This document shows, piece by piece, positions 16,109 through 24,535 of a stretch of 64,000 nt of DNA. The notes under the pieces were generated by a model. It was not told the origin of the DNA. It saw only the letters and a list, made by a program, of their open reading frames with translations, and did no database searches. Both the position numbers and the translations under genes were made by a program. Source of the stretch: Saccharothrix obliqua (GTDB lineage: Bacteria > Actinomycetota > Actinomycetes > Mycobacteriales > Pseudonocardiaceae); NCBI RefSeq assembly GCF_019375475.1, contig NZ_JAHXGQ010000006.1, positions 372,001 to 436,000 on the forward strand, in the 5' to 3' direction. Each line of letters opens with the position of its first letter. The first letter of the stretch is position 1.

Positions 16109-18543
16109 CGGCCCGGCGGGTCGGTCGGCAGGCTCACCCTGGGCGGCTCGGTCGGTCGACCGGGTGGCGGCTCGGCGGGCGGCGTGGGCGTGTCGGCGGG
16201 CTGCGGCGGCGGGACGTAACCCGTCGACACCAGCAGCGTCACGACCGTGCCGCGCAACGCGCTGCCACGCGGTGTCTGGCTGACCACGGTTCCCTTGGGG
16301 CGCTCCGAGTTCCGGTTCGCCGTCGTCACCTGGTAGCCCGCCTCCTCCAGCTCCCGGATGGCGTCGTTGACGTTGCGGCCCACCACCTCCGGGATCTGGA
16401 TCTCCTTGCCGCCCTTGAGGTACCGCTCGTCGACGGGCGGCAAATCGCGGTCGGGCAGTCCCTCGTGGACCTTCGTCATGGTGTCGAACCAGGTCCGCGC
16501 GGGCACGGTGCCGCCGTAGATGTCGCCGTCCCGGCACAGCCGCGGCGGCCCGCCGTTGACGCAGATGCCGCGTGGCGTGGTGCCGTCGTTGAACGTCTGC
16601 ACGGACGCCGCGTAGTGCGGCGTCGCCCCGATGAACGCGGCCGACTTGTAGTCCTCGGTCGTGCCGGTCTTGCCGATCATCGGCCGGCCCCACTTGTACT
16701 GCCGCGCCGCGGCGGCGGCCGTGCCGGCGCCCTGGTCGTCCTTGCTCATGCCGACCGCGAGGCCGTTGGCCAGCCCCTCGGCCACCACCTGCTCGCACGG
16801 CGGCTCGTTGACCGGCACCGCCTTCCCGTTGCGGTCCACCACCTTCGCGATGGGCGACGGCGGGCACCACACGCCGCCGCTCATGATGGTCGCCGCCACG
16901 TTCGCCAGCTCCAGCGTGCTGACCGGCGCCGGGCTGAGGGTGAACGACGCGTTGCCGCCGTTGGCCTTGTAGAACTCCGTCTGCGTCACGCGCAGCTCGC
17001 GGTTCTTCGCCTTCGGGTCCGGCCGCACGCCCGCGATGTTGGTGGCCATGGTCTCGCGCATACCCAGCCGGGACGCCATGTCCACCACCGGGTCCATGCC
17101 CAGCTGCTCCTCCAGGATGACGAAACCGGTGTTGGGCGAGGTCTGGAGCGCGGTCTGCAACGACATCCGCGCCGGGTAGCCGGAGGACGCGTTGCCCAGG
17201 CAGTACCAGCGGGTGTCCGGCTCGCCGGTGGACGGGCACCGCGCGCCGCCGCCCTTGAACACGCGGGACACGTGCGAGGCGGGCGTGGCCATCGAGTTCT
17301 CGATGCCCATGCCCTTCTCCAGGGCCGCCGCCGCGGTGAACACCTTGTAGACGCTGCCCGCGCCGAACTTGTTCTCCACGCCGGACGGCAGGTCGTAGGT
17401 GGTCTGGTTCTGGTCGGCGTTGAGGCCGTAGTCGCGGTTGGCGACCAGCGCCACCACCTCGTGCCGCTCGCGGCCGGGCCGGACGATCGCCATCGCGTTG
17501 GCGATGCCCTCGGTGGACTTGGCCACCAGCGCCTCGGTGGACTCCTTGGCCTTGCGGGTGATGTCGCGGTCCAGCGTGGTCTGCACGGTGTAGCCGCCGC
17601 TCTTGAGCTGCTCCAGGCTGAAACCGTTGCGCTGGAGGTAGTTCAGCACGTACGAGCAGAAGAACCCGTTCTCCGGCCCGGCGCCGACGCAGCCGTTGGC
17701 CGGTGTGCGCACCGGATCGGCGAGGCCGAGCGGTTCTTTCTTGGCGGCTTCGGCGGCGTCGCGGGAGAGCTTGTCGTTCTCCACCATCTTGTCGATCACC
17801 TGGTTGCGCCGCTCCAGCGCCTTCTCCGGGTACGCCTCCGGGTTTAGCGCCGACGGGCTGTTGACCATGCCCGCGAGCATCGCGGCCTGGGGCACGGTTA
17901 GCGCGGCGGGCGTGGTGTTGAAGTACGCCTGGGACGCCGCGGCGATGCCGTAGATGGTCGATCCGAACGGCACCACGTTCAGGTAGCGGGCGAGGATTTC
18001 GTCCTTGCCGAGTTTGCGTTCGAGCTGCAACGCGATGCGTGCTTCCCGTGCCTTGCGCGCAATTGTCTGCTCTTGGGCTTTCTGCTGCTCCACCTGGTTG
18101 TTCCGCGCCACGACGTGCACGAGGTAGTTCTTCACGTATTGCTGGGTGAGCGTGGAGGCACCCTGCGTGACCACTCCGCTGAACTGGTTGGTCAGCCCGG
18201 CCCGGATGGTGCCGCGCCAGTCGACGCCCTCGTGCTCGTAGAAGCGCCGGTCCTCGACGGACACCAGCGCCGCCTTCATGGTCGGGCTGATCTTCTCGGG
18301 TGGTACCAGCACCCGGTACTGGTCATACAGGTAGGCGATGGCCGTACCGTCCTTGTCCGTGATCGTGGAGATCAACGGCGGGTCGGTGGTCACGAGATCG
18401 GCGGAGATCGCGTCGACGGTGTCGCTCGCCCGGTTCGACACCAGGCCCAGCGAGCCCACGACGGGGAACATCAGGCCCGCCAGCAACACGCCGGCTAGCA
18501 GACACAGGCCGAGCAGTTTGAGCACGCCGTTCCTGGCTCGCAT
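16105..18543 (-). CDS. ponA2: Bifunctional class A penicillin-binding protein with PASTA domain
   Basis: An 812-residue membrane-anchored enzyme that polymerises and cross-links peptidoglycan. One N-terminal TM (about 8-32); glycosyltransferase 51 domain (about 60-240) with EDRRFYEHEGVDWRG and QGASTLTQQ; transpeptidase domain (about 340-650) with SVYK (SxxK), SPN (SxN) and KTGTT; one PASTA domain (about 695-765) with PEVVGRNVNDA and VVSQTPRGSALRG; a Pro-rich tail. Mycobacterial PonA2 has the same layout and the same whiB4 neighbour. Start ATG 18543. Confidence 0.95.
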   Translation of the reverse strand: MRARNGVLKLLGLCLLAGVLLAGLMFPVVGSLGLVSNRASDTVDAISADLVTTDPPLISTITDKDGTAIAYLYDQYRVLVPPEKISPTMKAALVSVEDRRFYEHEGVDWRGTIRAGLTNQFSGVVTQGASTLTQQYVKNYLVHVVARNNQVEQQKAQEQTIARKAREARIALQLERKLGKDEILARYLNVVPFGSTIYGIAAASQAYFNTTPAALTVPQAAMLAGMVNSPSALNPEAYPEKALERRNQVIDKMVENDKLSRDAAEAAKKEPLGLADPVRTPANGCVGAGPENGFFCSYVLNYLQRNGFSLEQLKSGGYTVQTTLDRDITRKAKESTEALVAKSTEGIANAMAIVRPGRERHEVVALVANRDYGLNADQNQTTYDLPSGVENKFGAGSVYKVFTAAAALEKGMGIENSMATPASHVSRVFKGGGARCPSTGEPDTRWYCLGNASSGYPARMSLQTALQTSPNTGFVILEEQLGMDPVVDMASRLGMRETMATNIAGVRPDPKAKNRELRVTQTEFYKANGGNASFTLSPAPVSTLELANVAATIMSGGVWCPPSPIAKVVDRNGKAVPVNEPPCEQVVAEGLANGLAVGMSKDDQGAGTAAAAARQYKWGRPMIGKTGTTEDYKSAAFIGATPHYAASVQTFNDGTTPRGICVNGGPPRLCRDGDIYGGTVPARTWFDTMTKVHEGLPDRDLPPVDERYLKGGKEIQIPEVVGRNVNDAIRELEEAGYQVTTANRNSERPKGTVVSQTPRGSALRGTVVTLLVSTGYVPPPQPADTPTPPAEPPPGRPTEPPRVSLPTDPPGR

Positions 18544-18802
18544 GACAGGTCAGCGTACGCGCGACCGGGCCGGGTGATCAGCATCCGCAACCTTCATTAC
18601 CCAGGATGAGTGTTCGTACTCAAGACAGGTAACAGGTGGGCAACCCAGGGTTGGAGGTGGAACCAGGAGGCTCTACAGTCCGTCACTGTCCAAGACAGCA
18701 GCCAACGGCACGACCACTCGATGGTGAAGCCTACGGCATCCGCGGCAGGGGTGTGGCGGATTTAAAAGAGTCATGGGCACTGTGTGAACCGAGGTGGGGG
18801 TT

Positions 18803-19090
18803 ATGCAGCAGGGGGATTGGCGGATCAAGGCCATGTGCCGTGATGAGGAGCCGGACCAGCTCTTCGTCCGCGGTGCGGAGCAGCGCAAGGCCAAGGTGGT
18901 GTGCCTGGGTTGCCCGGTGCGCACCGAGTGCCTCGCGGAAGCTCTGGACAACCGGATCGAGTTCGGTGTCTGGGGTGGCATGACGGAACGGGAGCGCCGC
19001 GCACTGCTGCGCCGGCGGCCCGACGTGACGTCCTGGCACGAGTTGTTGGACTCGGCCCGCCAGGAGCACCAGGAGGAGAAGGTCGGGTAG
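18803..19090 (+). CDS. whiB4: WhiB-family [4Fe-4S] regulator, WhiB4-like
   Basis: A 95-residue Wbl protein. The iron-sulfur cysteines are Cys12, Cys34, Cys37 and Cys43 (C-x21-C-x2-C-x5-C), followed by the turn motif GVWGG and a basic helix RERRALLRRR. I chose ATG 18803 because GAGGTGGGG lies just upstream; a GTG at 18794 is inside that site. It sits between ponA2 and two ArsA-like ATPases, the exact neighbourhood of M. tuberculosis whiB4 (Rv3681c), a redox-responsive regulator. That assignment rests on synteny. Confidence 0.9.
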   Translation: MQQGDWRIKAMCRDEEPDQLFVRGAEQRKAKVVCLGCPVRTECLAEALDNRIEFGVWGGMTERERRALLRRRPDVTSWHELLDSARQEHQEEKVG

Positions 19091-19125
19091 GAACTACCCC
19101 CGAACGGGTGAGTCCGAACGGGTGA

Positions 19126-20247
19126 TCACTCGCCCGCGAGCCGACGACCGATCTCGTGCAGGCCGTCCAGGTCGTGCACGTCGGCGGGCAGCGCGGGCAC
19201 ACCGACCAGGGGCACACCGGGGTGCGCGCGGGTGAACCGGGCGAGCAGTCGCTTCTCCCGATCGGCGACGGCCACGCGGTCCGCGTGCACCCGCAGCACC
19301 GCGGCGGCCAGCGGGGCGTCCCCCGAGCGCTCCAGCCGGTCCGCCGCCGCGAGCGCGCCCGGTGCGGGCAGTGCGGCCAGCACCGGGTGGGTGCGGTTCG
19401 CGACCAGCCCGTTGATCGGCATCTGCTCGGTGGACAACCGCTCCACGAAGTAGCTGGCCTCGCGCAGCGCGTCCGGTTCCGCCGCCGCGATCACCAGGAA
19501 ACCCGTGCCCGGTGACCGCAGCAGCTCGTAGGTGGCCTGGGCGCGCTGCCGGAAGCCGCCGAACATGCTGTCGAACGCCTGCACGAACGTCGAGGCGTCC
19601 TGGAGCAGCTGGCCGCCGACGATGGTCGACACGGCCTTGGTGAACATCCCGAACCCCGCGCCGACGATCTTGCGCAGGCCGCGGCCACCGGCTCGCGCGG
19701 GCGCGGACAGCATCCGGATCAGCTTGCCGTCCAGCACGGTCGACAGCCGCTGCGGCGCGTCCAGGAAGTCCAGCGCGCTGCGGCTCGGCGGCGTGTCCAC
19801 GACGATCAGGTCCCACTCGTCCGCGGCGACGAGCTGGCCCAGCTTCTCCATCGCCATGTACTCCTGCGTGCCGGAGAACGACGTGGAGATCGTCTGGTAG
19901 AAGGGGTTCTGGAGGATCTGCTCGGCCCGCTCCCGACCCGCGTGCTGCCACACCATGTCGTCGAACGTGCGGCGCATGTCCAGCATCATCGCGTGCAGCT
20001 CGCCCGGCGGGTCGAAGCCGTCCACGCGCACCTCGCGCGGCTGGTTGTCCAGCTCGCGCAGGCCGAGCGACTGCGCGAGCCGCCGCGCCGGGTCGATGGT
20101 CAGCACGACGGCGCGCCTGCCCCGCTCGGCGGCGCGCACCGCCAGCGCGGCGGCCGTGGTGGTCTTGCCGACGCCGCCGGAGCCGCAGCACACCAGGACC
20201 CGGGTCGCCGGGTCGTCCAGCAACGCGTCCACGTCCAGCTTGTTCAC
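19126..20247 (-). CDS. ArsA/GET3-like ATPase, second of pair
   Basis: A 373-residue SIMIBI-class ATPase, like M. tuberculosis Rv3680. Walker A is GSGGVGKTT (about residues 23-31), switch motifs [13 protein letters not shown] and [18 protein letters not shown]. The signature lysine of the ArsA/MinD P-loop (KGGxGKT) is Ser here, so the subunit may rely on its partner for hydrolysis. GTG 20247 overlaps the stop of the first ATPase gene by 4 bp. The mycobacterial pair forms a hetero-complex; ion transport is not assured despite the older name. Confidence 0.88.
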   Translation of the reverse strand: MNKLDVDALLDDPATRVLVCCGSGGVGKTTTAAALAVRAAERGRRAVVLTIDPARRLAQSLGLRELDNQPREVRVDGFDPPGELHAMMLDMRRTFDDMVWQHAGRERAEQILQNPFYQTISTSFSGTQEYMAMEKLGQLVAADEWDLIVVDTPPSRSALDFLDAPQRLSTVLDGKLIRMLSAPARAGGRGLRKIVGAGFGMFTKAVSTIVGGQLLQDASTFVQAFDSMFGGFRQRAQATYELLRSPGTGFLVIAAAEPDALREASYFVERLSTEQMPINGLVANRTHPVLAALPAPGALAAADRLERSGDAPLAAAVLRVHADRVAVADREKRLLARFTRAHPGVPLVGVPALPADVHDLDGLHEIGRRLAGE

Positions 20248-21236
20248 CGCACACCCCGTCCGACCAGCACCTCGGCCAGCTCGTAGAGCGCGGCCACGTC
20301 CACGCCGTCGGTCAGCTCGGGCAGCTCCAGCGTCGGCAGGTCGGCCTCGGCGAGCAGCTCCTTGGCGTCCTGCTCCATCCGCAACCGCACGGCGTGCTCC
20401 GCGGTCTGGTCGACCAGCCCGGCCAGCACGTCGTCGTCCACCTCCAGGCCGCCCGCGACGAGCCCGGCCCGCAGCCCGGCCTCGTCCACCCGGCCCGCCG
20501 CCGCCGCCGCGACGGCCGCCGCGGGCAGCCGGGGCGGGCGGACCCGGTTCACGAACACCGCGCCGGGGCGCAGGTCGGCGCCGTCCAGCTCGGCCACGGC
20601 GTCCAGGGTCTCCCGGACCGGCATCTCCTCCAGCAGCGCGACCAGGTGCACGGCCGTGTCGCCGGAGTGCAGCAGCTTGACCACGCCCTCGCTCTGCCCC
20701 TTGACCGGGCCGACCTTGGCGAGGTCCGCCATGGCCCGGGTGACGTCGAGGAACCGGACGACCCGCCCGGTCGGCGGCGCGTCCAGCACGACGGCGTCGT
20801 ACTCGTGCCGGCCGGACTTGCCCGCCCGCCGGACGCACTCCTTGACCTTGCCGGTCAGCAGCACGTCGCGCAGGCCGGGTGCGAGGGTCGTGGCGAACTC
20901 GATCGCACCCATCCGCCGCAGGGTCCGGCCCGCGAAGCCCAGGTTGTAGAACATGTCCAGGTACTCCAGCAACGCCGCCTCCGGGTCGACGGCGAGCGCG
21001 CGCACCTCGCCGCCGCCGGGCGCGGACGCGATCCGCTCCTCGGCGTACGGCAGCGGCGCGCGGTCGAAGAGCTGCGCGACGCCCTGCCGGTTCTCGACCT
21101 CGACCAGCAGCACCCGGCGCCCACCGGTGGCCAGCGCCAGGGCCAGCGCGGCGGCCACCGTCGTCTTGCCGGTGCCGCCCTTGCCGGTGACCACGTGCAG
21201 CCGGGCGCGGGTGAGTTCGTCGGTCCAGCCGTTCAC
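20244..21236 (-). CDS. ArsA/GET3-like ATPase, first of pair
   Basis: A 330-residue ATPase, like M. tuberculosis Rv3679. Walker A with signature lysine, GKGGTGKTT (about residues 18-26), [13 protein letters not shown], and [17 protein letters not shown]. It carries the residue its partner lacks, suggesting division of labour in a heteromer. No arsenite-binding cysteine triad or membrane subunit ArsB is present, so arsenic efflux is unlikely. The two genes run convergently toward whiB4. Confidence 0.88.
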   Translation of the reverse strand: MNGWTDELTRARLHVVTGKGGTGKTTVAAALALALATGGRRVLLVEVENRQGVAQLFDRAPLPYAEERIASAPGGGEVRALAVDPEAALLEYLDMFYNLGFAGRTLRRMGAIEFATTLAPGLRDVLLTGKVKECVRRAGKSGRHEYDAVVLDAPPTGRVVRFLDVTRAMADLAKVGPVKGQSEGVVKLLHSGDTAVHLVALLEEMPVRETLDAVAELDGADLRPGAVFVNRVRPPRLPAAAVAAAAAGRVDEAGLRAGLVAGGLEVDDDVLAGLVDQTAEHAVRLRMEQDAKELLAEADLPTLELPELTDGVDVAALYELAEVLVGRGVR

Positions 21237-21279
21237 CAGGTCAGCCTATGCGCGCCGGGTGTGCACCCGCTGGACACGG

Positions 21280-21555
21280 TCAGTCCATCATGGTGATGAA
21301 GGCCACCGCGATGGCGGTCGCCGCGACGATGCCCCACGCCGCCACCGAGGGCAGCCAGTAGGCGATCAGCACCGCCACGACACCCACCACGGCGAGGCCG
21401 ACCAGGCCGGCCCGCCAGACGTCGGCGTCCCGGGTGTTCCTCCGGTCGCGGGCCTGCGCCACGCCGACGAGCACCAGGATCAGCCCGCCCAGCACGAACG
21501 AGCAGGTCGCGACGATCCGCCACGTCTCCACGCGATCAAAGTAGCGCCGGACCAC
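21280..21555 (-). CDS. Small membrane protein, three TM segments
   Basis: A 91-residue protein with about three hydrophobic segments (16-36, 48-64, 69-88). No family is recognised. The start could be GTG 21555 or GTG 21531; neither has a strong ribosome site. With the longer start it overlaps the end of the upstream small gene by 20 bp, so they may be one transcript. Confidence 0.6.
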   Translation of the reverse strand: MVRRYFDRVETWRIVATCSFVLGGLILVLVGVAQARDRRNTRDADVWRAGLVGLAVVGVVAVLIAYWLPSVAAWGIVAATAIAVAFITMMD

Positions 21556-21790
21556 CGGTCCGGGCAGTGTTCACCCACACCAGACGGGTGATGACGGAGT
21601 CGCCCTCTTCGAAGTACCGCAACGCGCTCTCCGGGCTCGCCGTGAGCATCCGGAGGTCGCCCGACGTCGAGGCGACCTCCGCGTGGTCCTCGAACGCCAT
21701 GCCCCACGCGGCGATCCAGTCCTCCTCGTCGTCGTGCTGCACCACCGCGAACAGCTGCGGTGCGAGCCGGTCCACGTCGATTCCCGTCAT
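21536..21790 (-). CDS. Small acidic hypothetical protein
   Basis: 84 residues from ATG 21790, acidic and aromatic (HDDEEDWIAAWGMAFEDHAEV). No domain is recognised. It overlaps the upstream small gene by 4 bp (ATGA). It contains no cysteine pair or membrane segment. The pair lies opposite an XRE-DUF5753 regulator and may be linked to it. Confidence 0.6.
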   Translation of the reverse strand: MTGIDVDRLAPQLFAVVQHDDEEDWIAAWGMAFEDHAEVASTSGDLRMLTASPESALRYFEEGDSVITRLVWVNTARTGGPALL

Positions 21791-22041
21791 CCGTCCTCTT
21801 CCTCCCTGGTGTCGACCGGGCCGTCGACCACGACGTGCCCCCGGGCCTCGGCCCACCGCAGTGCCTGCCAGCCGATGCCGAGCATCAGGACGCCGAGGCG
21901 GCGCGCCCACTCCTCGACCGGCTCCGTGTACTCGGTGGTGCTCCGCCCGCTCGACTCGTCCAGCACCCGTGCGATGAACCGCTTGCAGTCGTCCAGCACC
22001 CGCCCCGCCGCCGCGGCCATCTCCAGCTCGTCGCGATCCAT
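21787..22041 (-). CDS. Small hypothetical protein
   Basis: 84 residues from ATG 22041, mostly helical (DELEMAAAAGRVLDDCKRFI, WARRLGVLMLGIGWQALRW) with an acidic tail. No family is recognised. GGGACGGGGCGG precedes the start. It is divergent from the XRE-DUF5753 gene across 123 bp that hold a perfect 11-bp palindrome, so both directions may be controlled by that regulator (inference). Confidence 0.6.
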   Translation of the reverse strand: MDRDELEMAAAAGRVLDDCKRFIARVLDESSGRSTTEYTEPVEEWARRLGVLMLGIGWQALRWAEARGHVVVDGPVDTREEEDG

Positions 22042-22086
22042 CCGCCCCGTCCCGAATTGCCCCTCGAATGAGACGAGCCTAACATC

Positions 22087-22097
22087 TGTACAGTACA
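22087..22097. promoter_or_regulatory. TGTAC-A-GTACA palindrome, candidate operator
   Basis: A perfect 11-bp palindrome in an AT-richer stretch between the divergent small hypothetical gene and the XRE-DUF5753 gene. Confidence 0.45.
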
Positions 22098-22164
22098 AGC
22101 CCGCGGAGTTCAGCCGGGTGAAGTCCGGTAGCGGTACGTTGCCCAGAGTGATTGGAATAAGTGA

Positions 22165-23019
22165 ATGGCGGACGGCACCACCCGCGGCAAGCGCAGGCTG
22201 GCCCGATTCGTGCGCGAACTCCAGGAGAAGTCCGGCCTCACCCCCGAAGAGATCGCCAAGCGGATCCGCGTCTCGCGCCCCACGGTCACCCGATTGCTCG
22301 CCGGCACGCACTTGGCGCGCTGGCCGTCTCTCTCCGTGATCCTCGACGTGCTGGAAGCGACACCGGAGCAGAAGACGTTCCTGCTCCAGATGTGGGAGGT
22401 CGCCGACGTCGACAACGCGACCGTCGAGCACGCCGCCGCGCTGCCGGTCAGGTACCGGCGGTTCCGGATGGACGAGCTGGAGGCGCACCGCGAGCGCACC
22501 CTCGACGTGGTGTACGTGCCCGGGATGCTCCAGACCGGCGCGTACGCCGAGGCCGTCGCCCGCGCCGCGCACCGGGTGGTCACCGGCGACCGCTGGGAGC
22601 GGACGGCCGCGGCCGAGCGCCGTGCGCGGCAGCGGCTGCTCGACCGCGACCCGCCGTTCGAGCTGCACGCGTTGATCGACGAGGCCGCGTTGCGCCGCGT
22701 GGTCGGCGGGCCGGAGGTCATGCGCGCGCAGCTCGACCACCTGGTCGCCGCCGCCGCGCGGGACAACGTCACCGTGCAGGTGCTGCCGTTCGGCGTCGGC
22801 GCGTACGGGCCCACCCCGTCGGCGTTGCTGCTCCTGCTGGACTTCCCCGAGCCGGACGCCCCCTGCGCGGCCTACACCGAGGAGGTGTCCGGCCTCGCGA
22901 TGCTGGAGGAGCAGCACGAGGTGGCACCGTTGGACGGGGTGTGGCGCGACGCCGCGGAGGTGGCCCTGCCGCCGCGGGAGTCCGTCGACTTCATCAAGGC
23001 GGTCCGGGATTCCCGGTGA
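22165..23019 (+). CDS. XRE-family regulator with DUF5753 domain
   Basis: A 284-residue protein: N-terminal helix-turn-helix (about 10-75; LTPEEIAKRIRVSRPTVTRLLAG) and a DUF5753 domain (about 95-275; YVPGMLQTGAYAEAV, ARQRLL, LIDEAALRRVVGG, VQVLPFG). This architecture is abundant in actinomycetes and nearly always lies next to a DUF397 gene, as here. Such pairs influence development and antibiotic production and have been proposed to act like toxin-antitoxin modules; which member does what is unsettled. Confidence 0.93.
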   Translation: MADGTTRGKRRLARFVRELQEKSGLTPEEIAKRIRVSRPTVTRLLAGTHLARWPSLSVILDVLEATPEQKTFLLQMWEVADVDNATVEHAAALPVRYRRFRMDELEAHRERTLDVVYVPGMLQTGAYAEAVARAAHRVVTGDRWERTAAAERRARQRLLDRDPPFELHALIDEAALRRVVGGPEVMRAQLDHLVAAAARDNVTVQVLPFGVGAYGPTPSALLLLLDFPEPDAPCAAYTEEVSGLAMLEEQHEVAPLDGVWRDAAEVALPPRESVDFIKAVRDSR

Positions 23020-23029
23020 GGAGAAGGTG

Positions 23030-23206
23030 ATGACGCAGACCTGGCGGAAGAGCACGTGGAGCGCGTCGGCCGCGCAGTGCGTGGAGCTGGCCGTCGCGGT
23101 GGACGCGACCGGCGTGCGGGACACCAAGAACCGGACCGGCGGGACGCTCGTGTTCCCGGCGCGGTCCTTCCGGGCGTTCCTCGCCGACCTGAAGTCCGGT
23201 CGGTGA
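23030..23206 (+). CDS. DUF397 protein
   Basis: A 58-residue protein. It begins TWRKSTWSASAAQCVELAV and continues with VRDTKNRTGGTLVFPARSFRAFLADLK, the complete DUF397 pattern (WRKSxWS, CVE, VRDxK, F/W, FL). GAGGAGAAGG precedes the ATG, 10 bp after the DUF5753 gene. It is the small partner of the regulator, probably binding it. Confidence 0.9.
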   Translation: MTQTWRKSTWSASAAQCVELAVAVDATGVRDTKNRTGGTLVFPARSFRAFLADLKSGR

Positions 23207-23267
23207 CGTCCGACGACCCGGTCGGGTAGTGAGGGCGATCCCCGGGTGCCGGTGTGCGGGGTGCGGC

Positions 23268-23273
23268 TAGGCT
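23268..23273 (+). promoter_or_regulatory. -10 box TAGGCT, leaderless start
   Basis: TAGGCT ends 7 nt before the ATG of the DUF4177 gene at 23281; no ribosome binding site is visible. Confidence 0.5.
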
Positions 23274-23280
23274 GCGCGCC

Positions 23281-23436
23281 ATGACCAAGTGGGAGTACGC
23301 CACCGTCCCGCTGCTGATCCACGCCACCAAGGCGATCCTGGACCAGTGGGGCGAGGACGGCTGGGAGCTCGTCACCGTCCTGCCCAACCCCAGTGGTGAG
23401 CAGCACGTCGCCTACCTGAAGCGGCCCAGGGCATGA
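23281..23436 (+). CDS. DUF4177 small protein
   Basis: 51 residues: KWEYATVPLLIHATKAIL then WGEDGWELVTVLP, the usual DUF4177 pattern of an N-terminal strand and a GWELV motif. The size and place next to RidA match M. tuberculosis Rv3678A. The start is ATG 23281, directly after a leaderless-type -10 box. It overlaps the RidA start by 4 bp. Function unknown. Confidence 0.85.
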   Translation: MTKWEYATVPLLIHATKAILDQWGEDGWELVTVLPNPSGEQHVAYLKRPRA

Positions 23437-23891
23437 GCTGGTCGGCCCGTCTCGCCGAACTCGGCGTCGAACTGCCGGAGGTGGCCGCGCCGGTCGCCGC
23501 CTACGTGCCCGCCGTCCGGTCCGGGTCCCTGGTGCACACGTCCGGCCAGCTCCCCTTCGTCGGCGGCGTGCTCGCCGCGACCGGCAAGGTCGGCGCGGAC
23601 GTCGACCCGGAGGCGGCCAAGGGACACGCGCGGACGTGCGCGCTCAACGCGTTGGCCGCCGTGCACGCGCTGGTCGGGCTCGACTCGGTGGTCCGGGTCG
23701 TGAAGCTGACCGGCTACGTGGCCTCGGCCGAGGGCTTCACCGGCCAGCCCGGCGTGGTCAACGGCGCGTCGGAGCTGCTGGGCGAGGTGTTCGGGCCTGC
23801 GGGTGCGCACGCGCGGGCCGCGGTCGGGGTGGCCGAGCTGCCGCTCGGCGCGCCGGTCGAGGTGGACCTGATCGTCGAAGTCGGGGGGTGA
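23433..23891 (+). CDS. RidA/YjgF family protein
   Basis: A 152-residue protein of the RidA superfamily, whose classical members hydrolyse reactive enamine/imine intermediates. It has the HTSGQLPFVGG and VVRVVKLTGYVAS motifs, and VGVAELPLGAPVEVDLIVEV at the C-terminus. The arginine of canonical RidA (in the VRxxVxxLPxxxxVEI block) is not obvious (GVAELPLGAPVEVD), so this may be a Rid subfamily without imine-deaminase activity. Operon with DUF4177 and the next gene. Confidence 0.87.
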   Translation: MSWSARLAELGVELPEVAAPVAAYVPAVRSGSLVHTSGQLPFVGGVLAATGKVGADVDPEAAKGHARTCALNALAAVHALVGLDSVVRVVKLTGYVASAEGFTGQPGVVNGASELLGEVFGPAGAHARAAVGVAELPLGAPVEVDLIVEVGG

Positions 23892-23893
23892 GG

Positions 23894-24496
23894 ATGGCGG
23901 ACACCCTGCACGAGGTGCTGCTGCGGCTCGCGGGCAGGCTGCCCGACGACGTGCTGTGGCGGTACCGCGACTGGGCCGTGACGGACGCGGTGCCGGTGCT
24001 CGCGCGGGCGCTGCCCCGGACGCTGCTGCACGACCGGATCGGGCTGACCGACCACGAGCAGCGCCTGCTGGTCGAGGCGCTGGTGCCGCACGGGGCGGAC
24101 CTCGGTGCGATCAGTTCCGTGGAAGGGCTGGACGAGGAGCCCGATCCCGGTTACACATTCACCCCGGAATCACCCGAACGGGTGTCGATGGGCGATTCCG
24201 CGTCCGTGGTGCTCGGCGCGACCCTGCGTGGTCGCCAGGGGGTCGGCGAAGTCCGGTCCACGTGGCGGCGCGGCGGGGACGGGACCAGGCGGATCATCCT
24301 GGTCGCGGCCACCGTCGAGCACGCCCGCCTGGCCGGCGAACTCCAGCGGGTGCTGCGGGCGCTGGGCGAGCAGGACCCGTGCGTGGAGGTCCTGCCCGTC
24401 GGACTGGACCTGCCGCCCTACCACCGGGCGGCGTTGGCGGCGTCGGAGCTGGTGTGCACCGGTGCCGAGGCCGACGGACACCTGGTGCCCGTCTAG
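23894..24496 (+). CDS. Hypothetical protein, short member of a tandem paralogous pair
   Basis: 200 residues from ATG 23894 (GGGGGGTGAGG upstream). Not recognised. N-terminal helix LHEVLLRLAGRLPDDVLWRYR, a middle SVVLGATLRGRQGVGEVRSTW, then an alternating alpha/beta part (IILVAATVEHARLAGELQRVL, VEVLPVGLDLPPYHRAAL). The same blocks in the same order occur in the next gene, so the two arose by duplication. No signal peptide or TM. Confidence 0.75.
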   Translation: MADTLHEVLLRLAGRLPDDVLWRYRDWAVTDAVPVLARALPRTLLHDRIGLTDHEQRLLVEALVPHGADLGAISSVEGLDEEPDPGYTFTPESPERVSMGDSASVVLGATLRGRQGVGEVRSTWRRGGDGTRRIILVAATVEHARLAGELQRVLRALGEQDPCVEVLPVGLDLPPYHRAALAASELVCTGAEADGHLVPV

Positions 24497-24535
24497 ACGC
24501 TCGTCGCTGCCGCGCGGGCCGGAAGGAGAGCAGGC

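Noticed and set aside
20244-21236. Arsenite efflux operon
   Set aside because: No ArsB, ArsR or metal-binding Cys triad; the genes fit the Rv3679/Rv3680 pair.
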